Shown here piece after piece: positions 9,117 through 17,976 of a DNA stretch of 64,000 bases. Every line of letters starts with the position of its first letter. The stretch's first letter is position 1. Under the pieces are notes generated by a model that was given only the letters and a program-made list of their open reading frames with translations, was not told where the DNA came from and did not search any database. Position numbers and translations under genes: made by a program. The DNA comes from Levilactobacillus enshiensis (GTDB taxonomy: Bacteria > Bacillota > Bacilli > Lactobacillales > Lactobacillaceae), in assembly GCF_007115095.1 (NCBI RefSeq), contig NZ_SULH01000012.1:1-64000 (forward strand), given 5' to 3'.

Positions 9117-9409
9117 CTCGTCACCCCCTCATGTATGCTCGTGAAACTCGACTAGCTATGCTGAAAACTCACTTTACGCCAGGATCATCGAGCCAACTTA
9201 TCTATTATACAAAAGTTTCTCCTTAAAAACACGCCAGCACACTTCCCCGCGAATTTGACCCTTAAGGCGACCATCACCCGCAAGCAATCACCAGTACTGA
9301 CTGACCATTCTCACGTGTCGGTGGCTCTGAGTCTGCTTTTAAACCACGAACATCCCCGAATCATTTACTTCACGGGTCAAAGGACTGTGACCCCTAAAAG
9401 TTAAAAAAG

Positions 9410-9438
9410 TTGATAATTTCAGGAAGTCATTTTAGCAT
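9410..9438 (+). promoter_or_regulatory. Possible upstream clpE promoter overlapping CIRCE
   Basis: -35 TTGATA (9410-9415), 17-bp spacer, -10-like TAGCAT (9433-9438). The -10 sits inside the CIRCE element, so HrcA binding would block it. The weak -10 keeps confidence low. The window 9117-9400 holds no gene. Confidence 0.35.
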
Positions 9439-9458
9439 TCTCTGGGTGAGAGTGCTAA
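9432..9458 (+). promoter_or_regulatory. CIRCE operator (HrcA) upstream of clpE
   Basis: TTAGCATTC, nine bases, GAGTGCTAA: the CIRCE inverted repeat with a single mismatch (consensus TTAGCACTC-N9-GAGTGCTAA). It lies 61 bp upstream of the -35 of the main clpE promoter. Confidence 0.85.
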
Positions 9459-9518
9459 AATGAAGTCGTTCGCTGGAAAGCCCCTGACACGTGGCGTTTT
9501 CATCGCCGAACAAAATAC

Positions 9519-9546
9519 TTGCACGATGAAGCGAACGCGGTATAAT
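9519..9546 (+). promoter_or_regulatory. Main clpE promoter
   Basis: -35 TTGCAC (9519-9524), 16-bp spacer, consensus -10 TATAAT (9541-9546), immediately followed by heptads bound by CtsR. Confidence 0.8.
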
Positions 9547-9548
9547 GT

Positions 9549-9572
9549 GGTCAATGGTCAAGAAAGGTCAAA
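9549..9572 (+). promoter_or_regulatory. CtsR operator of clpE
   Basis: GGTCAAG-AAA-GGTCAAA (9556-9572) matches the CtsR heptad direct repeat, and a third GGTCAAT heptad (9549-9555) abuts it. It lies just after the -10, where bound CtsR would block initiation. Confidence 0.88.
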
Positions 9573-9635
9573 CGCTTTCGAACAGACCACGTGGGACCTC
9601 TCACGAGAAATCCAGGCAAGAAAGGAGACGACAAG

Positions 9636-11870
9636 ATGCTATGTCAAAATTGCCACCGCAATGAAGCAACGATACACCTATACATGAGTGTAAACGGGCA
9701 GCGGCAACAAGTTGACCTATGCCAAAATTGTTACCAACTGCTTAAGCAGCAACAAAACGATTCTGGAAATGGAGGTGGCCGTATGGCACAAGATCCATTC
9801 GGCTTTGGCAACCTGGATGATATTTTCCGGGCAATGCAAGACGGTAACGCCAACCAAGGCGACTACCGGCAAGCAGCCGCACAGCAAAATCGGCCAACGC
9901 AACCAGCTGGCAATCAAGGTTCCGGCAACGGACTGCTCAACCAGTACGGACTGAACCTGACCCAATTGGCCAAGGATGGCAAGATTGATCCCGTTATTGG
10001 ACGGGACAAAGAGACGGCTCAAGTCATCGAAATCCTCAACCGCCGGACTAAGAACAACCCCGTTTTAATTGGGGAAGCCGGTGTTGGGAAGACGGCGGTC
10101 GTCGAAGGACTCGCGGAACGGATTGTTGAAGGCAACGTTCCCGAGAAGTTAACGAATAAGCAAATCATTCGGTTGGATGTTGTTTCCCTGGTTCAAGGGA
10201 CCGGAATCCGTGGGCAATTCGAACAACGGATGCAACAACTGATGAAGGAAGTCCAGTCTAATCCAGACATTATCCTCTTCATTGACGAAATCCATGAAAT
10301 CATGGGTGCCGGCAATGCTGAAGGTGGCATGGACGCTGGTAACGTGTTAAAGCCAGCGTTAGCCCGGGGCGATTTCCAACTGATTGGGGCGACAACTTTA
10401 AATGAATACAGAGATATTGAAAAGGATCAAGCCCTCGCTCGGCGGTTCCAACCCGTTACGGTTGATGAACCGAGCGCTGATGAAGCCATTGAAATCCTGA
10501 AAGGGATTCAAAAGAAGTACGAAGATTACCACCACGTTCACTATACCGATGACGCCATTGAGGCGGCCGTTCGACTATCTGATCGTTATATCCAAGACCG
10601 TTTCTTACCTGATAAGGCCATTGACCTGTTGGACGAAGCCGGCTCACGGAAGAACTTAACGATCAACGTCGCTGACCCCAAGGCTATTGACGAAAAGATC
10701 AAGGCGGCTGAGTCACAGAAACAGGCTGCCCTGAAGCAGGAAGACTACGAAAAGGCTGCCTACTATCGCGATCAAGTGACAAAGTTGGAGAAATCCAAGG
10801 AATCCGCCGCAAACGCTGATCAAAATCAATCAGCTGAGGTCACGGTCAAGGACATGCAAGACATCGTCGAAGAAAAGACCAACATTCCGGTTGGCGAATT
10901 ACAAGCTAAAGAACAGCATCAACTTCAGAGTTTGGCCGGTGATCTTGAAGGTCACGTTATCGGTCAAAACGAAGCGGTTGATAAAGTTGCCCGGGCTATT
11001 CGCCGTAACCGGATCGGCTTAAATGGTACTGGGCGGCCAATTGGTTCCTTCCTCTTCGTTGGCCCTACTGGTGTTGGGAAGACGGAATTAGCGAAGCAAT
11101 TAGCCAATGAACTCTTTGGTTCCCAAGAAGCCATGATTCGGTTTGACATGTCTGAGTACATGGAGCCGCATTCAATTTCTAAGCTGATCGGGTCACCTCC
11201 TGGCTATGTTGGCTATGAAGAGGCTGGTCAATTGACTGAACAGGTTCGGCGTCATCCTTACACGCTGATCCTACTGGACGAAATTGAAAAGGCCCACCCC
11301 GACGTCATGAATATGTTCTTACAGATTCTTGACGACGGTCGCCTGACCGATTCACAGGGTCGTACCGTGTCCTTCAAGGATACACTGATCATTATGACCA
11401 GTAATGCCGGTACCGGTGATGCCGAAGCCAACGTTGGTTTCGGCGCTGCCGCTGAAGGCAAGACCCACTCCGTTCTGGGCAATTTAACCAACTACTTCAA
11501 GCCTGAATTCTTGAACCGGTTCGACGACATCATTGAATTCAACTCGCTCAGCAAGGAAAACTTGATGAAGATTGTTGATCTGATGATTGGCGATGTGAAC
11601 CAGATGTTGGCGGGCCAAGGCCTCCACATCCACGTCACGGAACCCGTTGAAGAACAACTCGTCGCTAAGGGCTACAACCCAGCCATGGGTGCACGGCCAT
11701 TACGTCGAGTCATTCAAGAAGAAATTGAAGACCGAATTGCTGACTTCTACCTTGATCACGCAGACGTTAAAAACCTCGTGGCCAAGATTGAAGACGGTAA
11801 GATCGTCTTAGCTGCCGATACCGAAGCGAATGCTGCGGCAAAGACAACGCCTGACTCTGATAAGAAATAG
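9636..11870 (+). CDS. clpE: ATP-dependent Clp protease ATP-binding subunit ClpE
   Basis: 744 residues from the ATG at 9636 (AAAGGAG upstream); longer in-frame starts have no ribosome site. Unlike ClpC it begins with a zinc finger (C3, C6, C29, C32), then a Gly/Gln/Asn-rich linker. Next comes the first AAA+ domain (GEAGVGKT), a short middle region with a UVR motif ([14 protein letters not shown]), and the second AAA+ domain ([18 protein letters not shown]). It unfolds proteins for ClpP after heat or other protein-damaging stress. It is monocistronic with a terminator at 11882. Upstream sites for both HrcA and CtsR indicate double heat-shock control. Confidence 0.96.
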   Translation: MLCQNCHRNEATIHLYMSVNGQRQQVDLCQNCYQLLKQQQNDSGNGGGRMAQDPFGFGNLDDIFRAMQDGNANQGDYRQAAAQQNRPTQPAGNQGSGNGLLNQYGLNLTQLAKDGKIDPVIGRDKETAQVIEILNRRTKNNPVLIGEAGVGKTAVVEGLAERIVEGNVPEKLTNKQIIRLDVVSLVQGTGIRGQFEQRMQQLMKEVQSNPDIILFIDEIHEIMGAGNAEGGMDAGNVLKPALARGDFQLIGATTLNEYRDIEKDQALARRFQPVTVDEPSADEAIEILKGIQKKYEDYHHVHYTDDAIEAAVRLSDRYIQDRFLPDKAIDLLDEAGSRKNLTINVADPKAIDEKIKAAESQKQAALKQEDYEKAAYYRDQVTKLEKSKESAANADQNQSAEVTVKDMQDIVEEKTNIPVGELQAKEQHQLQSLAGDLEGHVIGQNEAVDKVARAIRRNRIGLNGTGRPIGSFLFVGPTGVGKTELAKQLANELFGSQEAMIRFDMSEYMEPHSISKLIGSPPGYVGYEEAGQLTEQVRRHPYTLILLDEIEKAHPDVMNMFLQILDDGRLTDSQGRTVSFKDTLIIMTSNAGTGDAEANVGFGAAAEGKTHSVLGNLTNYFKPEFLNRFDDIIEFNSLSKENLMKIVDLMIGDVNQMLAGQGLHIHVTEPVEEQLVAKGYNPAMGARPLRRVIQEEIEDRIADFYLDHADVKNLVAKIEDGKIVLAADTEANAAAKTTPDSDKK

Positions 11871-11881
11871 CTTTTCTCTGA

Positions 11882-11911
11882 ATGGTCGTGCCAACTGGTG
11901 CGACCATTTTT
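11882..11911 (+). terminator. clpE terminator
   Basis: TGGTCG/CGACCA stem with a 12-nt loop followed by TTTTT, 12 bp after the stop. Confidence 0.85.
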
Positions 11912-12148
11912 GGTTGCAATTTTTACCCAATTACGAGAGCTACCGGTGGTTGTGCGAAACGGCCCCGCTACCCGCATCTCCTGCTGACTAGTTAGGAGCG
12001 CAAAAATAGGCTCCCCATTTTCACTGATTTTCTGTCATCTGCTCCAGATACTTTAGAATCATGATTGGTCCGTCAAAAATTGCCTGCCACGGGTGCGATG
12101 AATGCGGTATACTAGGTTTTAAAAGGAAACTTATGGAGGTGAGCAGAA

Positions 12149-13234
12149 ATGGCATTTTTTGACTGGTTACGGCGCTTGATTGAGCCGGCCCCCCGGCGTG
12201 GGCCTAAACACGCGCTACGGCGGCAAGCATTACCAACAACCGCTAAGGTCACACCTGTCGTTTCCAAGCCCTCTCAGGCAACACCGACGGCAACTCCTCC
12301 TGCCACACCGGTGCCAACTCCAGCGATCAAGCCATCAGCACCTGAGCCAACTGCTACCTTAGTGGTGCGCCTCGTTGATGAAAACGATCACCCCCTGCAG
12401 CCTGCATTAATTTTAACTGGCCAGCTAAACCACGCGATTCGGTTCAGCTTTCCGATCATTCCGGGCTACGTGTTGACCCATACACACGGCTTCACACAGG
12501 ACTTTATCACTGAATACGGGCTAACGACCCTGACCTACCAACGTCAATGGGGCCGGCCCATCGTCACCTATTTGATTGACTACGATAACGGCCAACTCTT
12601 AAAATTACCAACGATGCATCGCGGCCGACTCGATGAACGTTACCAGTTAACGCCACCGGAAGTCTCCGGCTATCGTATTTTTCAAGCACAGGGTGCCCAA
12701 CGCGGTCAATTCTCTCAGCAAACACACCGCGTTATTTACTTCTACCGGCGGGATGCCTGGCAAACCGTACAACGGGTTCACCAGTATGTCTTGCTTACTG
12801 CAGACCATCAAATCGTCAATCAACCAGCCGGTCAAGCCTACGGGTACCAATTCCCAGCAAATTCACTCTGGCGGTTATTCGTTGTTGTGACCCGTACCGA
12901 TGGCAGCGTCTGGTACAACTTGGGCGGTGAACAGTGGCTCGCTGCCACCGAGACGACCTTACGTGACCATCCGCTGCCTACGGGACTGCCACAACGACAC
13001 CATTGGAACGTTCAGCCCTTTGCGCGACTAGGCAGTGTCGATTATGTTCCCCACGCAGCCGTGACCATTTTCAAGGAGCCCTATGGCGAAAGCATCGGGC
13101 AGCTCGATCATGGCGAACCGCTGGATGTCCGTGGTCGCGTTGTAGACGACCAAAACCTTGTCTGGTACCAAATTGGACCGGATGCGTATATTAGCGCCCA
13201 CTATGTACGCCTAGTCCCCGTGGCATCTGCTTAA
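12149..13234 (+). CDS. MucBP/SH3-like repeat protein without signal peptide
   Basis: 361 residues, not firmly recognised. The N-terminus is basic with one short amphipathic stretch (FFDWLRRLIE). It is followed by a Pro/Thr/Ala-rich linker (~33-68). Then come two MucBP-like beta modules (~70-136, ~138-207; the second has VTYLIDYDNG...GYRIF...VIYFYRRD). Two beta-rich, SH3b/SLAP-like modules follow (~208-270, ~288-358, ending WYQIGPDAYISAHYVRLV). Such modules normally sit on exported surface proteins, but no signal peptide, membrane anchor, LPxTG or WxL motif is visible. ATG with GGAGGTGAG. Monocistronic. Confidence 0.7.
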   Translation: MAFFDWLRRLIEPAPRRGPKHALRRQALPTTAKVTPVVSKPSQATPTATPPATPVPTPAIKPSAPEPTATLVVRLVDENDHPLQPALILTGQLNHAIRFSFPIIPGYVLTHTHGFTQDFITEYGLTTLTYQRQWGRPIVTYLIDYDNGQLLKLPTMHRGRLDERYQLTPPEVSGYRIFQAQGAQRGQFSQQTHRVIYFYRRDAWQTVQRVHQYVLLTADHQIVNQPAGQAYGYQFPANSLWRLFVVVTRTDGSVWYNLGGEQWLAATETTLRDHPLPTGLPQRHHWNVQPFARLGSVDYVPHAAVTIFKEPYGESIGQLDHGEPLDVRGRVVDDQNLVWYQIGPDAYISAHYVRLVPVASA

Positions 13235-13247
13235 CGCTAACCTAACA

Positions 13248-13299
13248 AAGAACCGTAACCCACTACCTCCTCCAAGGGATAGTCAGTTACGGTTCTTTT
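13248..13299. terminator. Bidirectional terminator
   Basis: A 12-bp stem (13248-13259 with 13286-13297) with T on both flanks. It can end both the MucBP-like gene and the convergent P-type ATPase gene. Confidence 0.85.
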
Positions 13300-13314
13300 T
13301 CGTTGCGGAAATCC

Positions 13315-15924
13315 TTAGTCTAAGTCGAGCTCACCCATCAGCTGCTGCGTGCCTCGCCGCTGCCAGCGCTTTGCTACCTCGAGGATCAGGGTTGGCACAA
13401 AGACTGCCGGAAGCACCACCAACCAAGCTACTGCCGGTAAGGCGACGAGACCAAACATGCTCCGGATTCCAGGAACTAGCGCAATCAACAAGACAACGCC
13501 AATCGCGACTAACATTGCCCCGTTTAACACCGGGTTACGCTTTAAGCTCATCATCGTCAACGGTTGTCGATCCTTGATGGCGTAAATGTCGATCATGGAG
13601 CCAATCGCGAGCACCAGGAAGACCATCGTCATCCCCACCGTCGCCTGTCCCGCTGATAAGCTAAACCGGCCTAGGGCGTAAATTCCGAGCGTTAATCCCG
13701 TGAATGTCACGGCCCGAACTGCTAAGCGACCCCCAAGTCCTCTGGCAAATAAGCTTTCGTCGTTGGCCACTGGCGGTTGCGCCATGGCTTCCTTTTCACC
13801 TGGTTCCCGGCTAATGTAGAAGCCAGGAATCCCATCGGCCAACACGTTGATCAGCAACAGTTGTTCTGCCAATAGTGGCGCCCCCCAACCCATGAGGACA
13901 GCGCCCACCATCAGGAAGATTTGGGCGAAGTTGACCCCCACCAAGAACTCAACGGCTTTTAGGATGTTTTGGTAAACCGTTCGCCCTTCGCGGACCGCTG
14001 CAATGATCGTGGCAAAGTTGTCATCCGTTAAGACCATATCGGCAGCTCCTTTGGAGACCTCAGTCCCCGTAATCCCCATGGCGATGCCGACATCGGCTGC
14101 CTTCAAGGCTGGTGCATCGTTCACACCGTCACCCGTCATGGCGACCGTCTTGCCCAATTTTTGCCAAGCTTGCACGATTCGAATTTTATCCGTTGGGGAA
14201 ACTCGGGCATAGACCGCAATATTTTCAATCTGCGCTGTCAACTCTTCGTCCGTCAGCGTCCGAAGTTCGTCACCCGACATCACCAACTGTCCCGGCGTCA
14301 ACAAGCCGATTTCCTTTGCAATGGCCTCAGCAGTTACCATGTGGTCACCCGTGATCATGACGGGCTTGATACCCGCCCGTTTAGCTTCACGAATGGCAGG
14401 AATCACTTCTGGCCGTGGGGGATCAATGATTCCCACCAGCCCAGCAAACGTTAAGCCCGTCGTCAATGCTGCCCAGTCGATAGTCGCCGTTGCGCCAACC
14501 ACCTTATACCCCACGGAGAGAACCCGTAGTGCATTGCGACCAAAGTCATCGTGAACCTGTTTCGCTGCAGCCTGTTCTGCTGCCGTCCAGTTTACACGAA
14601 GCCGATCAAAGGCACCCTTCACGATAACTAATCGCTGACCATCCTTGAGTTGATGGACCGTCGCCATCGTCTTTTTAGTCGAGTCAAATGGGTCCTCAGC
14701 TACCCGCGGCGCCTGTTGTTCAAATTGTGCCCGGCTTAGCTCATGCTTGCCTAACCACCGCACGATTGCCAATTCCGTGGGATCGCCCACCGTCTTTTCT
14801 TCGCCATTTGTCGTCTTGATTTCGGCATTCGTGGCTAGCCCCAGGTAACGCATCAATTGTTTCCCAGCCGGCGTCATTTCTGCCGCCGCCAGTGGTTGCG
14901 CTCCCGGCGTCCAGTAACGTGTAATCGTCATCTTATTTTGCGTTAGCGTCCCCGTCTTATCGGATGCAATCACGTCAACCCCACCAATGGTCTCCACAGC
15001 GTTCACCCGGCGCATGATGGCATGTCGCTTCGCCATCCGTTTGACCCCGTGAGCCAGACTGATCGTCACGATAATTGGCAGCGTCTCAGGCACGGCCGCC
15101 ACAGCCAGTGAGATTCCGATCATTAAGCTGTCCGCCAAGCCTTGGTTTTGCATCCAGATGCTGAGTGCGAAAATGGCGAGACCACCGATCACGGCAAACG
15201 TTGTCAGCCAACCAGAAAGTCGGTTTAAACGTCCCTGTAGTGGTGTTGCCCGCTTCTTAGTCTTGTTCAGCAGACCTGCAATTTGTCCCAGTTCCGTTGC
15301 CATTCCAGTCGTAACGACCTGCATCACAGCTGTACCGGCAGTCACCGCCGTGCCGGAGAAGACTTGCTGGTCATCACCTACTTGGTCGAGCACCGTTAAT
15401 TTTTCCTTGGTCACGGGCACACTTTCCCCCGTTAAGACGGCTTCGTCGACTGACAGGTTCGTACTTTCTAACACGATACCGTCAGCTGGAACCTGATCAC
15501 CGGCTTTGAGTAAGACCAGATCACCTGGCACAATGTCTTTCGCCTTAATTTCTTGGGCGATGTCCTCCCGTCGAACCGTTGTCGTCGGCAGGCTCATCGA
15601 CTGCAACGCAGCCAGCGCCTTTTCGGCCGAGGCTTCCTGGTACATGCCGATGACCACGTTGATGACTAAAATGGATCCAATCACGATTGATTTGGTCCAG
15701 CCCCCGCCCTGAAACAGTGCCATGTAGCTCGCTAAACCAACCGCAAATAGGAGGACCATTGAGGACACATCGCTTAAATGCCGTACCACTTGTCGCCACA
15801 ATGCGGGCTTCTTAGCCGCCACCAATTCGTTTGTCCCATGCTGTATCAACCGTTCCGTCGCTTGTTGGGTCGTTAACCCTTCTTGGGCAGTTAACGTTAG
15901 GTTTTTCATCTCTTTTCTCGTCAT
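13315..15924 (-). CDS. P2-type cation-transporting ATPase (Ca/Mn-like)
   Basis: 869 residues from the ATG at 15924 (GGAGG 7 nt upstream; an in-frame GTG at 15939 overlaps that site). Order of motifs: cation ATPase N-domain, TGES (~165), membrane motif PETLP (~280), phosphorylated Asp in DKTGTLT (~322), TGDGVNDAPALKAADVG, then TM5-TM10. TM4 reads PETLP where calcium pumps have PEGLP. TM6 keeps N and D (INVLADG), while the TM5 Glu of two-site calcium pumps appears to be Gln (NFAQI). That pattern is nearer to single-site Ca/Mn pumps. The ion is therefore not certain. Monocistronic; exports or imports across the membrane. Confidence 0.9.
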   Translation of the reverse strand: MTRKEMKNLTLTAQEGLTTQQATERLIQHGTNELVAAKKPALWRQVVRHLSDVSSMVLLFAVGLASYMALFQGGGWTKSIVIGSILVINVVIGMYQEASAEKALAALQSMSLPTTTVRREDIAQEIKAKDIVPGDLVLLKAGDQVPADGIVLESTNLSVDEAVLTGESVPVTKEKLTVLDQVGDDQQVFSGTAVTAGTAVMQVVTTGMATELGQIAGLLNKTKKRATPLQGRLNRLSGWLTTFAVIGGLAIFALSIWMQNQGLADSLMIGISLAVAAVPETLPIIVTISLAHGVKRMAKRHAIMRRVNAVETIGGVDVIASDKTGTLTQNKMTITRYWTPGAQPLAAAEMTPAGKQLMRYLGLATNAEIKTTNGEEKTVGDPTELAIVRWLGKHELSRAQFEQQAPRVAEDPFDSTKKTMATVHQLKDGQRLVIVKGAFDRLRVNWTAAEQAAAKQVHDDFGRNALRVLSVGYKVVGATATIDWAALTTGLTFAGLVGIIDPPRPEVIPAIREAKRAGIKPVMITGDHMVTAEAIAKEIGLLTPGQLVMSGDELRTLTDEELTAQIENIAVYARVSPTDKIRIVQAWQKLGKTVAMTGDGVNDAPALKAADVGIAMGITGTEVSKGAADMVLTDDNFATIIAAVREGRTVYQNILKAVEFLVGVNFAQIFLMVGAVLMGWGAPLLAEQLLLINVLADGIPGFYISREPGEKEAMAQPPVANDESLFARGLGGRLAVRAVTFTGLTLGIYALGRFSLSAGQATVGMTMVFLVLAIGSMIDIYAIKDRQPLTMMSLKRNPVLNGAMLVAIGVVLLIALVPGIRSMFGLVALPAVAWLVVLPAVFVPTLILEVAKRWQRRGTQQLMGELDLD

Positions 15925-16145
15925 GTTTGTATCCTCCACTGTATAAATGAGTTATCATATCAATTACTATAATCTTATTATTACCAAAAGTTTTGTATAG
16001 ACTGTGGCTGAATTGTAAAGTTTTTTTGAAACCTGCAAGTTGTATGCTGCACGCTGGTTAACCCTTATACCAGCCATGGTCTCCTAACGGGTTCGCCATC
16101 ACCTGTCATTGTTCAATCAAGAACATCCCTTCAACCCATCATTGC

Positions 16146-16192
16146 AAAAAAAACTAGCACCATCTGAATAGTCAGACAATGCTAGCTTGTTT
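16146..16192 (-). terminator. Terminator of the dipeptidase gene
   Basis: CTAGCA/TGCTAG stem with a long loop and a T run on the minus strand. The region 15925-16145 shows no gene. Confidence 0.75.
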
Positions 16193-16201
16193 AATTGGAA
16201 T

Positions 16202-17635
16202 CTAAAGGTTGCGATCCATGTTAAAGGTCAACTTAGATAGCGTTAACCCTTTTTCAATCAAATCATTCGTAAATTTCGTTGTCTTCGTCCGCATGTCAGC
16301 AACAACGTGATGGTTTTGATCAGTCAGGTAAGCCGTCAGGTCATCCCCTGACAAGTCCTTGGCATGAGCTAACGTGTTGGCCACGTGCGTCCGCAAGTCT
16401 TGTTTTGCCGCCGTCACGTAGTCCACATCCAGTTCAATAAAGTTCTGGTAGTGGGATTCAACGATCATCGAGAGCTTCCGGTACATCCAATAGGCACTCT
16501 TGTCGTCCAAATGAACTGGTGTTTCACTATAGGAATCATCAGTATCCGTAGCGTTAGCAAAGAATGGCACGTACGGACTGAAGGCTGGGACCCCAAAGCA
16601 TAACCAGAAAATAGCTGCGCTTTCAGCTGGCACATCGTTTCTAATCTGCAACACGTGGGAGTTTTGCGTCCGGTTCATTGAGATCGGTCGGAACTTCAAC
16701 CGGTCTTCATCGGCCCCCTGGCCTAATGGATCGTACTTGGTCTCGTTGTAGTGGGAGCTCAGAATGTATTCAACATCTTCCACACTGATCTTGTGACTGG
16801 TCCGGCAAATAAATGGCAACTCACTTGATTGTGGATCCTGTTCGATTTCGGGGTTCAAGACGCGTTGCCCAAACCAGACCCGTGGTGTGTTGTAGTGGCG
16901 GTCTTTTTCAGTACTGGTCCCAAAAATGTGCCGGAAGTTCCAGCCATTTTGGTCGGGATTCAGATGATTCTCGGTCACGAATTCTTGGATTCCTTCCGAG
17001 TACATAAAGTTGTCGGGATCATCGAACGTGACTTGTTGAATGGCAACTTGGTTCGCAGCAACAGCGTATGCATCATCTGGAATACGTTGCGCCACCCAGT
17101 GGTGTCCCGTGACGATTTCCATGTACCAGACTTCATTGTGGTCGGAAAACAGCACCCCATTACCTTCAGGCGACCCATACTGTTTGATCAAGTTACCCAG
17201 GTAACGAACACCGTCACGAGCAGAGTTAATGTATGGCAGAACCATGGTTTGAAGGGAATCTTCCGCCAGACCGTCGGCTACTAATGGGTCAAAAGCCAAA
17301 GCATCTGGATTACCATAAACACTTTCGGTGGCACTCATCGCAACGTTTTTTTCATTAAAGCCACTTTCGGCGTAGACGCCTTCCTTGTCGACTTCCACGT
17401 TGGGCGTTGCTGAGTAACGGTAACCATCACTGGGAATTGGTGCGGTAAACCCATTTTGATTAGAGGTCCAGGTCCGTTCCGGTTGATCATGTTCCGCTGG
17501 GTGAACGTAGAATCGCTGTGGCGTCAGGGGTAAGAAGGTATCGTCATTTCTGGCAATCAGGGTCGACCCATCGACCGTTGCGAGCTTACCGACTAAGACA
17601 GTCGTACAAGCGGATAAGTGTTTTGCTGCTTTCAT
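16202..17635 (-). CDS. C69-family dipeptidase (PepD-like)
   Basis: 477 residues from ATG 17635. The nucleophile is a near-N-terminal Cys in SACTTVLVG (C10), followed by DGSTLIARNDD, the diagnostic start of C69 peptidases (N-terminal nucleophile hydrolases). It cleaves dipeptides in the cytosol, part of the peptide-use system of lactobacilli. The 35-codon upstream extension is in frame but would put the Cys inside the protein, and an AAGGAG site precedes the chosen ATG at somewhat long spacing. Several C69 paralogues are usual in this group, so no specific symbol is given. Confidence 0.9.
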   Translation of the reverse strand: MKAAKHLSACTTVLVGKLATVDGSTLIARNDDTFLPLTPQRFYVHPAEHDQPERTWTSNQNGFTAPIPSDGYRYSATPNVEVDKEGVYAESGFNEKNVAMSATESVYGNPDALAFDPLVADGLAEDSLQTMVLPYINSARDGVRYLGNLIKQYGSPEGNGVLFSDHNEVWYMEIVTGHHWVAQRIPDDAYAVAANQVAIQQVTFDDPDNFMYSEGIQEFVTENHLNPDQNGWNFRHIFGTSTEKDRHYNTPRVWFGQRVLNPEIEQDPQSSELPFICRTSHKISVEDVEYILSSHYNETKYDPLGQGADEDRLKFRPISMNRTQNSHVLQIRNDVPAESAAIFWLCFGVPAFSPYVPFFANATDTDDSYSETPVHLDDKSAYWMYRKLSMIVESHYQNFIELDVDYVTAAKQDLRTHVANTLAHAKDLSGDDLTAYLTDQNHHVVADMRTKTTKFTNDLIEKGLTLSKLTFNMDRNL

Positions 17636-17859
17636 AACTAAAAACCACTCCTTAATTGATTCATCTATTTCTGGTTTGGCCCGCCATTTCACCAGTTTTC
17701 CCCGCAACCTATTTAGAGACGTGGTATCTGACTTGAACAAAATGAACGAACCAGCCTAGACAGAGATTATAAGCACTAGTGTACCCCTTTCAACTATTAA
17801 ACACTAGTCCCGGCGTCCTCGTCCCGTTGCCAGTCAATGGTAACACTTTCACGAATGTG

Positions 17860-17887
17860 TTGACATTCCACTGTGATTGTGTAAAAT
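17860..17887 (+). promoter_or_regulatory. Promoter of the NADH oxidase gene
   Basis: -35 TTGACA (17860-17865), 16-bp spacer, -10 TAAAAT (17882-17887), 90 bp before the start codon. The long leader contains two dyads (separate entry). The gap 17636-17859 holds no gene. Confidence 0.75.
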
Positions 17888-17910
17888 AGAGTTGTAATCA
17901 ATTAATACCT

Positions 17911-17950
17911 TTTTCACATAGTCCTATTTGTGAAAAACACATCATGTGTT
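17911..17950 (+). promoter_or_regulatory. Two adjacent dyads in the nox leader
   Basis: First dyad: TTTTCACA (17911-17918) with TGTGAAAA (17929-17936). Second: AACACA-TCA-TGTGTT (17936-17950), perfect. They share a base and lie between promoter and ribosome site. The arms are oriented opposite to a Rex operator (TTGTGAA-N6-TTCACAA), so Rex is not supported. They could be operators or alternative RNA hairpins. Confidence 0.5.
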
Positions 17951-17976
17951 AAAAACTTGTTTTGGGAGGCTACACC

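Noticed and set aside
9374-9393. GGGTCA/TGACCC dyad upstream of the CIRCE
   Set aside because: Short and unlinked to a promoter; likely chance.
9460-9687. A 75-codon frame before clpE
   Set aside because: It spans the promoter and CtsR site and runs into clpE in another frame, with no ribosome site.
17911-17936. Rex operator before nox
   Set aside because: The arms are in the opposite order to the Rex consensus and the spacing differs.
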